From JAGOCV01 sp049445855 (lineage in GTDB: Bacteria > Pseudomonadota > Gammaproteobacteria > Burkholderiales > Burkholderiaceae_C), in contig NZ_JBMSDV010000002.1 in assembly GCF_049445855.1 (NCBI RefSeq), positions 434,001-498,000 on the forward strand: a stretch of 64,000 nucleotides of DNA, written 5' to 3'. Below are positions 50,064 to 58,000 of the stretch, one piece after another. The notes beneath the pieces were generated by a model. It was given only the letters and a program-made list of their open reading frames with translations. It had not been told where the DNA came from and made no database searches. The position numbers were made by a program, and so were the translations under genes. Positions within the stretch are counted from its first letter, which is position 1. Each line of letters starts with the position of its first letter.

Positions 50064-50504
50064 ATGAATGCGATCATGACTGTCCAGATCTTTCACAACC
50101 CTGCGTGCGGCACCTCCCGCAATACCCTGGCATTGATCCGCAACAGCGGGGTCGAGCCTGAAGTCATCGAGTATCTGAAGACGCCGCCTGGCCGCGAGAC
50201 GCTGGTCTGGCTGATCGGCGAGATGGGCATCACGCCGCGAGAGTTGCTGCGCCGCAAGGGCACGCCCTATGACGAACTGGGCCTCGAAGCATCCACCTGG
50301 ACCGACGACGAACTGATCGCGCAGATGCTGGCGCACCCCATCCTGATCAACCGGCCCATCGTCGTGACGGAGCTGGGCACGAAGCTGTGCCGGCCGTCCG
50401 AGTTGGTGCTGGACATCCTTTCCAATCCGCAGCAAGGGCCGTTCAGCAAGGAAGATGGCGAAGTGATCATCGACGCGAAAGGCCAGCGTGTCGTCAAGCC
50501 TTGA
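50064..50504 (+). CDS. arsC: Arsenate reductase, glutaredoxin type
   Basis: 146 residues from the ATG at 50064 (an ATG at 50076 is the alternative). FHNPACGTSRNTLALIRNSG contains the catalytic cysteine of the E. coli plasmid-type ArsC (Cys12 there), and HPILINRPIVVTELGTKLCR the conserved arginines. It uses glutaredoxin and glutathione, unlike the other reductase of this cluster. Having both systems broadens reduction under different redox states. The stop overlaps the arsH start region by 17 bp. Confidence 0.93.
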   Translation: MNAIMTVQIFHNPACGTSRNTLALIRNSGVEPEVIEYLKTPPGRETLVWLIGEMGITPRELLRRKGTPYDELGLEASTWTDDELIAQMLAHPILINRPIVVTELGTKLCRPSELVLDILSNPQQGPFSKEDGEVIIDAKGQRVVKP

Positions 50505-51201
50505 TCTGCCGAACATCGAAGAAGCGTTTTTCCAGATTCCTGCACAGCGCAACCTGGGTGTGCAGCAGACACATGCCCCGCGCATCCTGCTGCTGTACGG
50601 GTCTTTGCGTGAGCGTTCTTACAGTCGGCTCCTGACCGAAGAAGCAGCGCGCCTGCTGAAGGCGATGGGTGCTGAAACGCGAATCTTCGATCCTGCCGGG
50701 TTGCCGCAACCCGACGGTGCGCCGGAGACGCATCCGAAGGTGCAGGAGCTTCGTGACCTCGCTCAGTGGTCGGAAGGCATGGTGTGGACTTCACCGGAGC
50801 GGCACGGCGCCATGACCGGCATCATGAAGTCCCAGATCGACTGGATTCCACTGGCCCAAGGCGCCATCCGCCCGACGCAGGGCAAGACACTGGCGGTGAT
50901 GGAGGTCAGCGGCGGATCGCAGTCCTTCAATGCCGTCAACCAGATGCGGGTGCTCGGTCGCTGGATGCGCATGATCACCATCCCCAACCAGTCTTCCGTG
51001 GCCAAGGCGTTCCAGGAGTTCGATGAAGAAGGGCGCATGAAGCCGTCCGCCTTCTATGACCGTGTTGTTGATGTGATGGAGGAACTGGTCAAGTTCACGT
51101 TACTGACGCGAGGCGTGTCACCGTATCTCGTCGACCGCTACAGCGAGCGCAAGGAGAGTGCCGATGCGCTGATGCGGCGGGTCAACCAGCGGTCGATCTG
51201 A
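50488..51201 (+). CDS. arsH: ArsH NADPH-dependent FMN oxidoreductase
   Basis: 237 residues from GTG. ILLLYGSLRERSYSRLL is the flavodoxin-like FMN phosphate loop; TSPERHGAMTGIMKSQIDW and VSGGSQSFNAVNQMRVLGR are hallmarks of ArsH. In other species it oxidises trivalent organoarsenicals to the less toxic pentavalent forms, which complements the ArsI-like enzyme. It overlaps arsC by 17 bp and precedes the MFS gene by 5 bp. Confidence 0.95.
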   Translation: MSSSLDLPNIEEAFFQIPAQRNLGVQQTHAPRILLLYGSLRERSYSRLLTEEAARLLKAMGAETRIFDPAGLPQPDGAPETHPKVQELRDLAQWSEGMVWTSPERHGAMTGIMKSQIDWIPLAQGAIRPTQGKTLAVMEVSGGSQSFNAVNQMRVLGRWMRMITIPNQSSVAKAFQEFDEEGRMKPSAFYDRVVDVMEELVKFTLLTRGVSPYLVDRYSERKESADALMRRVNQRSI

Positions 51202-51206
51202 GAAGC

Positions 51207-52367
51207 ATGCAAACGCGCGGCGCCACAGTTGCCAAGCTCGGGACGGCAGTCACCATTGCATACGCGTCAACCTATTACCTGCCGGCGATTCTTGCGAAGC
51301 AGATGGCTGCCAGCCTGGGGGTTGAGACCTCCACGGTGTTTCTCGCGTTCTCCGTGGCGCTTCTGGTCTCTGCGGTGGTCGGACCTCTGGCGGGTCGACT
51401 CGTCGATCGATACGGCGGCAGGCGCGTGCTGGCCGCCAACAATCTGGTGTTCGCTGCGGGGCTTGTTGCGCTGGCTTCGGCGCAAGGTTCCGCCAGCCTG
51501 TTTGCCGCCTGGCTGCTGCTCGGGCTCGCGATGGGCGCCGGGTTCTACGAGACGGCGTTTTCCACGCTCGTGCGGCTCTACGGAAAAGATGCCCGGTCGA
51601 CGATCACCGGCATCACGCTGATCGCCGGCTTCGCGAGCACGGTGGGGTGGCCCCTGACGGCGTGGCTGGAAGCAAGTCATGGGTGGCGTATGGCGTGCCT
51701 GGCTTGGGCAGGCGTTCATGTTCTTGTGGCGCTGCCTCTGCACCTGTGGCTTGCACAGCCGTCGGGCCCCTCCATCGCAACGGTCGAGTCAACCCCGACT
51801 GCTCATTGCGACACAGCTGTTCGACGCAACGGGGTCGCTTGGGTGCTGGCATTCGTCTTCGGGTCGACCTGGTTCGTGAGCACGGCCATGGCTGCGCATC
51901 TGCCGCTACTGTTGCAGGCCAATGGTGTCAGTCTCGCCGCGTCGGTTGTTTTCGCGTCCTTGGTTGGGCCGGCGCAGGTGGCGGGGCGCCTGCTTGAACA
52001 TGGATTGCTGCGCAGGTTCAGCCCGCTCATCTCGGCGCGCCTCGCATCGATCGCGCATGCAGTCGGAGCTTCGGTGTTCCTGCTTTTTGGAGTACCGGCG
52101 GGTGCATTCTTCACAGTCTTGCATGGCGCGGGCAACGGCATCATGACCATTGCCAATGGCACGCTTCCGCTCATCTTTTTCGGGCCGCTGGGATACGGGA
52201 CGCGTCAGGGGTACTTGATGATGCCAGCACGATTTGCGCAAGCGGCGGCACCTTATTTTTTCGGACTGGCTATCGCGGCCTACGGGCCCCAGGCACTGGT
52301 GTTGTCCATTACGCTTGGTGCGCTGTCCTGCACGGTTCTGATGCTTCTCAAAGTGCCGCACGAATAG
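51207..52367 (+). CDS. MFS transporter of the arsenic cluster (ArsK-like)
   Basis: 386 residues, about twelve membrane helices with the MFS loop GRLVDRYGGRRVL between helices 2 and 3. Its position after arsC and arsH and the absence of ArsB or Acr3 suggest it is the arsenite or organoarsenical exporter, as the MFS protein ArsK does elsewhere. The substrate is not certain from sequence. It starts 5 bp after arsH. Confidence 0.8.
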   Translation: MQTRGATVAKLGTAVTIAYASTYYLPAILAKQMAASLGVETSTVFLAFSVALLVSAVVGPLAGRLVDRYGGRRVLAANNLVFAAGLVALASAQGSASLFAAWLLLGLAMGAGFYETAFSTLVRLYGKDARSTITGITLIAGFASTVGWPLTAWLEASHGWRMACLAWAGVHVLVALPLHLWLAQPSGPSIATVESTPTAHCDTAVRRNGVAWVLAFVFGSTWFVSTAMAAHLPLLLQANGVSLAASVVFASLVGPAQVAGRLLEHGLLRRFSPLISARLASIAHAVGASVFLLFGVPAGAFFTVLHGAGNGIMTIANGTLPLIFFGPLGYGTRQGYLMMPARFAQAAAPYFFGLAIAAYGPQALVLSITLGALSCTVLMLLKVPHE

Positions 52368-52384
52368 GTGGGCAGAGCAAGGCC

Positions 52385-53383
52385 TCACGCCTTCGCGGTC
52401 CAGCGCGTGAGTAGCTCGTCGACGGAGGGCAAAGCGCCATGCTCAATCGAAGTCATCAACGCGGATCGTGCGAGCGAGAAGGCTGCTATGAACTGCTTGC
52501 TGTCGGGCATACGCCCTGCATGCGCCGCTCCTCCACGGGCTTCGTAACTTGCTGCGATGTCGGTATACGCCCTGTCTCTCGCGCTGCCCGGTGGATGCAA
52601 CATCGTGGCGAGGGCCTTGCATACCTTTTCTGTTATGCGCTGCTGCCCTGGCCGCAAAAGGGCTTCAATCGCTGCCCACGCGATGACGATCCCAGCACCG
52701 GGGTTCGCGATCGAAACCGCGCGGTCAAGGGTTTGGAGAGCCCGGTTGAAGACCGGGTCCTTCATCAGGGTCGCGGCGGCCTCAAGGTTGATGCGAACCC
52801 AGCGAAGGTCTTCTTCAGTTGGGGCTCTCAGGGGGGCCGTCCGCACAAGCGGAACTTGTAGCTCAATGGCAACGAGGTTGCTGATGTCAGGGTGATTCGC
52901 AATCTCTGAGAACGGTCGATCCGCAACAACAGGCACTCGCAGTGGTTGCCCCAACCGCAGACGTAGCAGTGCTACTGTGAACCATACGGTGTTCAACCTG
53001 TCGAAGCCCAGCGACTCCGTGTTTGCGGCCAGTTCAAGTTCAGCGTGGACTGTCAGCCCACCCTCGCCGAGCGCAGTCCAAGGACCTGGGTGCGGCAGTT
53101 CGGGGCGAGCTGGGGGTGCATACGCCATCAAGTAAGGGGCAATGACTCGGCAGTAGGTCTGGCGCAAGCGGAGACCGGGGAAAAGTTCAAACTCAGGCTG
53201 GGGTAGTTCCAGACCCCCGACGGCTGCATACAGAGCGTCCGAGTTGATATCGAAGCGGTCCTTAGTCGGCGGAACGTAGGTTCCATCGAGCGAGGCGCGG
53301 ATGCGTTGAACCGCATCGCGCTCAGATGACGAGCCCGTGTTGGCGGCAGACTTGCGGTCTTCGTTCTCTCCAGTTATGGTCAA
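52385..53383 (-). CDS. Apea-like HEPN protein (candidate RNase/defence gene)
   Basis: 332 residues. The C-terminal ~110 residues have the Apea-like HEPN layout: a helix IVIAWAAIEALLRPGQQRIT, then ARDRAYTDIAASY and EARGGAAHAGR, where Arg283 and His288 form the R-x4-H ribonuclease motif. The N-terminal ~190 residues are an unidentified domain with beta-rich character. HEPN proteins of this group, such as ApeA, act in antiphage defence by cutting RNA; here the assignment is a motif call. It is the last gene of the island, 85 bp from attR, on the minus strand. Confidence 0.62.
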   Translation of the reverse strand: MTITGENEDRKSAANTGSSSERDAVQRIRASLDGTYVPPTKDRFDINSDALYAAVGGLELPQPEFELFPGLRLRQTYCRVIAPYLMAYAPPARPELPHPGPWTALGEGGLTVHAELELAANTESLGFDRLNTVWFTVALLRLRLGQPLRVPVVADRPFSEIANHPDISNLVAIELQVPLVRTAPLRAPTEEDLRWVRINLEAAATLMKDPVFNRALQTLDRAVSIANPGAGIVIAWAAIEALLRPGQQRITEKVCKALATMLHPPGSARDRAYTDIAASYEARGGAAHAGRMPDSKQFIAAFSLARSALMTSIEHGALPSVDELLTRWTAKA

Positions 53384-53467
53384 GACCTACCTCCGGGAGT
53401 GACTGGATATTTGATGCTTGTATGTTGATTGTTGCAGTAAGATTGTGACCCGCTCGCTGCACGCGGC

Positions 53468-53515
53468 GCCTTCACACGGCAGGGGTCGCAGGTTCAAACC
53501 CTGCATCACCCACCA
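53468..53515 (+). repeat. attR: right 48-bp direct repeat (tRNA-Val 3' end remnant)
   Basis: Identical to 19230-19277. The upstream 5' half of the tRNA is missing here, so it is not a working tRNA. The minus-strand glgA stop codon TGA (53508-53506) lies inside it. Confidence 0.95.
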
Positions 53516-55023
53516 GTTTTCGTATCAGGCAGCGCGTAGCTCGCCGCTTCGATCGCAGCGGCGTAAACCTCCACGTATCGCCGCGCACCCGATTCCCATC
53601 CGAAATCACGCGCCATTCCCGCACGCCGGATGGCTTGCCATCGCGCTGGCTGCGCCCATGCCTTGAATGCCCGGTCCACGGCGTCATCGAACGCCTGCGC
53701 CGTATGGTCACGCATGACAAACCCTGTGCCACTGTGCGCGCTTGCGACTGGGGCGTCGTCTGCGTCGTCCACCGTGTCTGCCAGTCCGCCGGTCGCACTG
53801 ACGATGGGAGGTGTGCCGTAAGCCTGGCTGTACATCTGGTTGAGCCCGCATGGCTCGAAGCGGGACGGCATGAGAAAAGCGTCAGCGCCGGCCTCGATCT
53901 GGTGGGCCAGCGTTTCGTTGAATCCAAGCGTGACGCCGAGTTTGCCCGGGTGCTTCCGCGCCAGGGCCTGCAAAGCGTCGGCAAGTGCCGCGTCGCCCTG
54001 ACCGAGTACGACCAGTTGCCCGCCCCTGGCGAACAACCGTTCCGCACCTGAAACGACGAGATCGACGCCCTTTTGCTCCGTGAGGCGGCTCACCAGGCCG
54101 AACAGCATGCGCTGAGGATCGATCTTCAGCGCAGTCAGCGCCTGCAGCGCCGCCTTGTTGACGGCCTTGCCCTGTACGTCGTCTTCATCGAAGGTCCGGG
54201 CAATCAGCCGGTCGGTACGGGGATTCCAGACCTGCGTGTCGATGCCGTTGAGAATGCCGGTGATGCGCGGCGCATGCGCGCGCAGCACGCCTTCCATGCC
54301 GAAGCCGAACGCCGGCGTCTGGATCTCGTGTGCGTAGGTCGGGCTGACCGTGGTGATGGCGTCGGCGTACTGCACGGCGGCCTTCAGCATCGACATCTGG
54401 CCCCAGAACTCGACACCATCGATGCCGCGCGCTGTCTCCGGAATCTCCAGGCGGTCGCACTGGTCCATGCCGAACGTGCCCTGGAAAGCCATGTTGTGCA
54501 GCGTGATGATGCTTGCGACGGGCAATGTCGCGGACTTCGGTACCGGAGGCCTTGCCGCATGCAGGTACAGCGGCGCAAGTCCGCAGGGCCAGTCGTTCGC
54601 ATGCAGCACGTCGGGCTGCCAGCCGAGGGGCGACCGCGGCATCGCCAGGCGCGCTGCCACGCGGGAGAGCAGCGCGAAGCGCAGTGCGTTGTCCGCATGG
54701 TCGGCACCCGAGGCATCGCCGTACGGGCTGCCGCTGCGCGCGTAAAGCTGCGGGCAGACCAGGAACAGCCAGCGCACGTCCGGTGCAGTGTCCGGCACCT
54801 GATCCATGTGGAGCAATTGGGCGGCGGGCCAGGGACCGGTGGCGGGCAGAGGGATGCTGGTCAGCAGCCGCCCGCTGAGCTTCACCCCGGCGTAGGCGGG
54901 CATGAGAATCACGACCTCGTGACCCAGCCGTGCGAGCGCCTGCGGCAGCGCCGCGCTCACGTCGCCCAGACCGCCCGTCTTCACCAGCGGCGCGCATTCG
55001 GGCGTGACAAAAAGAATCTTCAT
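53506..55023 (-). CDS. glgA: Glycogen synthase
   Basis: 505 residues. KTGGLGDVSAALP near the N-terminus is the ADP-glucose-binding loop of GT5 glycogen synthases; FEPCGLNQMYSQAYGTPP and VSRLTEQKGVDL are conserved C-terminal lobe motifs. It elongates alpha-1,4-glucan from ADP-glucose. The gene ends inside attR: its last three codons and stop are tRNA-derived, so before integration it overlapped the tRNA-Val 3' end convergently. It is the last gene of the glgX-treZ-malQ/treY-glgA series. Confidence 0.95.
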   Translation of the reverse strand: MKILFVTPECAPLVKTGGLGDVSAALPQALARLGHEVVILMPAYAGVKLSGRLLTSIPLPATGPWPAAQLLHMDQVPDTAPDVRWLFLVCPQLYARSGSPYGDASGADHADNALRFALLSRVAARLAMPRSPLGWQPDVLHANDWPCGLAPLYLHAARPPVPKSATLPVASIITLHNMAFQGTFGMDQCDRLEIPETARGIDGVEFWGQMSMLKAAVQYADAITTVSPTYAHEIQTPAFGFGMEGVLRAHAPRITGILNGIDTQVWNPRTDRLIARTFDEDDVQGKAVNKAALQALTALKIDPQRMLFGLVSRLTEQKGVDLVVSGAERLFARGGQLVVLGQGDAALADALQALARKHPGKLGVTLGFNETLAHQIEAGADAFLMPSRFEPCGLNQMYSQAYGTPPIVSATGGLADTVDDADDAPVASAHSGTGFVMRDHTAQAFDDAVDRAFKAWAQPARWQAIRRAGMARDFGWESGARRYVEVYAAAIEAASYALPDTKTGG

Positions 55024-55032
55024 GACGGGATT

Positions 55033-58000
55033 TCAGGACTCGCAGGTGAACACCGCGAACGGCAGGTCGCTGCTGGCCACGCCCGGCGTGCCGAGCAGTT
55101 GCTCCAGCAGGATGCGGCCGTCCGCCGGCGCGGGAACATCCACGCCCGTCATCCAGTTGCGAAGTACGCGCGACTTCTCGAGCACCGGGTGCGCATTGAG
55201 CTGGATCGTTGCGCCTCGCCATCCCTGCGCGCCAAGTGAATCGAGCAGGCGCGCCACCACGATCACGATCGCGCGCCCTTCGCGGATGCGTGCAAATGCG
55301 ATGGCGTGCTCCGCGCCTTCGGAGTCCTGCTCCACGGCCAGCGGGAGGTAGTTGCCGTTGCGGAACAACTCCGGCATCAGGGCGCGCAACTGCAAAAGCC
55401 GCCAGGTGACCAGTTGCTTGATGCCGGCCGGCGCCTGCTGGACCATCGATCCGTGACCTGCCGCAGGCAGAAGGCGCTGCCAGTCGCTGCGCGACGGATA
55501 ACCTTTCTCATAGAGTTGGCGCAGGGGCTTCAACCGGTCGGCGAGCCCGCTGTAGTCCACGGGCCGGCGGTTGTCCGGGTCCACGAGGCTGAAGTTCCAT
55601 TCCTCGCAGCCCTGGTAGATGTCGGGCACGCCCGGCGCGGTGAGCTTGAGCGCCAGCTGCGCGAGGCTGTTGCGCCAGCCCAGTGGCGCGATGCGTGTCA
55701 CCAGTGCCTGGAGTCCGGCGACGAACGCATCGAGCGACAACACCTGGTCGATGTAGTCACGCAGCGCCGTCTCGTACGCCTCGTTCGGATTGATCCAGTT
55801 GGTCTCGCGCTTGGCTTCGCGCGCGGCCTTGAGCATGTAGCGCTGGACGCGTTCACGCAGGTCTTGCGTGACGCTTGCCGCGCCGGGGCCGGCAGGCGCA
55901 ACCGGCCAGATCCCGGCGAGCGCCTGGAACAGCGCCCACTCGTCATGACGGCATGGCGCAGCGGCGCCGTCCACTTCGCTGCGGAACCGCTCGCCGATTT
56001 CGCTCAGGCGGCTTGCGGCTTCCGCCCATTCCTGCGGGATTTCCGACAGCACATTCAGGCGGGCGCGCACGTCCTCCGAACGCTTGCTGTCGTGCGTGGA
56101 CGTGGCCAGCAGCCAATGCGGCCGCCGGCGTGCGCGCTGCACGTTGGCGTTGTGGAAGGCTGCGGCGGACACACCGAAGCGGCGCGGTTCGGAGCCCACG
56201 TCGTTGAGCGAAACGAGGCGGACGTAGCGGTAGAAGGCGGTGTCTTCCATGGCCTTGGCCATCACCGGCGCGGTGAACTGCTGCCAGCGCGCGATGAAGC
56301 GCCGGTGCAGCGAAGGCAGTGCGCCGGCTTCACCGAGCAGTACGCCTTCGACGAAGCCCAGCACCTGCGCGTCGGCAGTCCCCAGGCGCCTGCGTGCTGC
56401 GGCCACAGCCCAGGCAATGTGCTGCGCGTCGCCTGCCACACCCGAATAGCCGCTGGCACCGACATAGGTGCGGTACACGGGGAACGCTGCCGCCACCTCC
56501 GCGAGCACCTCACGCAGCCGGTTGCGCGTGAAATCGCAGGTCGAGCGGTCGGCCCGCGCGATGCGGTAGAGCGTCTCGGTGAGCCAGCCCAGCTCGCTGG
56601 ACAGCGACTGTCCGATGACGAGCTTCTTGCAGTCGTGCACGATGGCCTCGAACGACTGCGTGTCGCCCGTGAACGCGGCGTAGGCCTCGTCGAAAGCCGC
56701 CTCGGCGGACGGATCGACAAAGAGGCCGTTGACCAGGCTGCTGAAGCGGTAGCCCGTGCCGCCGTGCACCGGCCATTCCTCGGGCAGCGCTTCGTGGTCG
56801 GCCAGGATTTTCTCGACCACGAGATACAGCGCACGCACTTCGCGGCCTGCCGAACTCGCGAGTGCCGCGTGGCGCCGCTGCAGCTTCATGAAGTAGGCGG
56901 CCGGTTCGCTCAGTCCGTCCGGATGGTCGATGCGCAGGCCGGTGATCTTGCCTTCGGCCAGCCACTGCAGGATCAGCCCGTGCATCGCATCGAAGACCGG
57001 CGCGCGGTCCATGTTCACAGCGGCCAGCCCATTGATGTCGAAGAAGCGGCGGTAGTTGATGTCGTCACCCGCCACGCGCCAGTCCGCCAGCCGGTAAGCC
57101 TGCTTCTGCAGCAACGCATCGAGCGCGTCGAAGCTGCGCGGATCTCCCGCATGGCCGTTGAGCCTGCGCAGGCAGGCGTCGATCCATTGGCGCAACCATT
57201 CGTGCTCCGCCGCCAGCGCTGCCAGGCTGCGTTTGTGCAGCGCCGCGTCGCGCAGCCGGATCGCGCGTTCATCGGCAGTTGCAGCGTCGCGCCCCGGCAG
57301 CCGCGTGAACGCGTCCAGCAGCGAGCGCACCTGGTCGTTGTCCTGCGACTGTACGGGCTGTACCGGCTGGCTCGCGAGGATGCCGGCGTAGTGCGCCGGA
57401 TCGATCGGCGCATGGTGTCCCCAGTAGTGCACGCAGAACTGGCCGGCCAGCGCGTCGAAACGCACCTGCAGTTCGCCGGCCTCGAGCACGCGGCCGTAGG
57501 CGTCGCCCAGGATGGGCAGCAGCACGCGGTCGCGCATTTCAGGCGCGGCCGGTTGCCACTCGATGTCGAATGTGTCGGCGTGCGGCGATGCGCGGCCGTG
57601 TTCCAGCACGTCCTGCCACCAGGGGTTGTGGGCTTCGAGCACGCCCATGTGATTGGGAACGATGTCCAGCACCTGGCCCATGCCGCGCGTGGCAAGCGCG
57701 TCGCATAGCGCGGCGTGTTCTTCGGGCGTACCGACTTCGGGGTTGATCCGAGTGGGGTCGATCACGTCATAGCCGTGCGTGCTGCCGGGCCGGGCGGTGA
57801 GGTAGGGCGACGCATACAGGTGGCTCACGCCGAGCGCCTGCAGGTAGTCCGCCGCGCGCGTGACGTCGGCGAACGTGCAGCCGGCATGGAACTGCACGCG
57901 GTAGGTCGCACGCGGGATGTCCGCCGTGTCCAGCGCCGGCAGGTCGGCCAGGGCGCTGGCGCTGCCTGGCGTGTGGCCGGCGGTCGCGGCGGGCCGCCCG

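Larger units (their letters stand above)
19230..53515. mobile_element. 34.3-kb genomic island integrated in tRNA-Val
   Basis: The region is bounded by a perfect 48-bp direct repeat of the tRNA-Val 3' end and carries a tyrosine recombinase 92 bp inside the left repeat. The outer flanks, dnaQ-tRNA on the left and glgA on the right, are core genes that would be adjacent if the region were excised. Cargo is accessory: unknown small genes, a candidate defence operon, a serine recombinase, an AlkB/methyltransferase pair, heavy-metal and arsenic resistance, and a HEPN gene. No relaxase, type IV secretion or replication genes are visible, so self-transfer is unlikely. Base composition and codon use vary between blocks, which suggests mosaic assembly. 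Confidence 0.93.

Noticed and set aside
19370..53467. Conjugative or prophage element (ICE or phage)
   Set aside because: No relaxase, type IV secretion, capsid, terminase or tail genes were recognised; the PcfJ-like gene alone is not enough.
53468..53515. A second tRNA-Val gene
   Set aside because: Only the 3' 48 bases are present; the acceptor 5' strand and D-arm are missing, so it is an att remnant.
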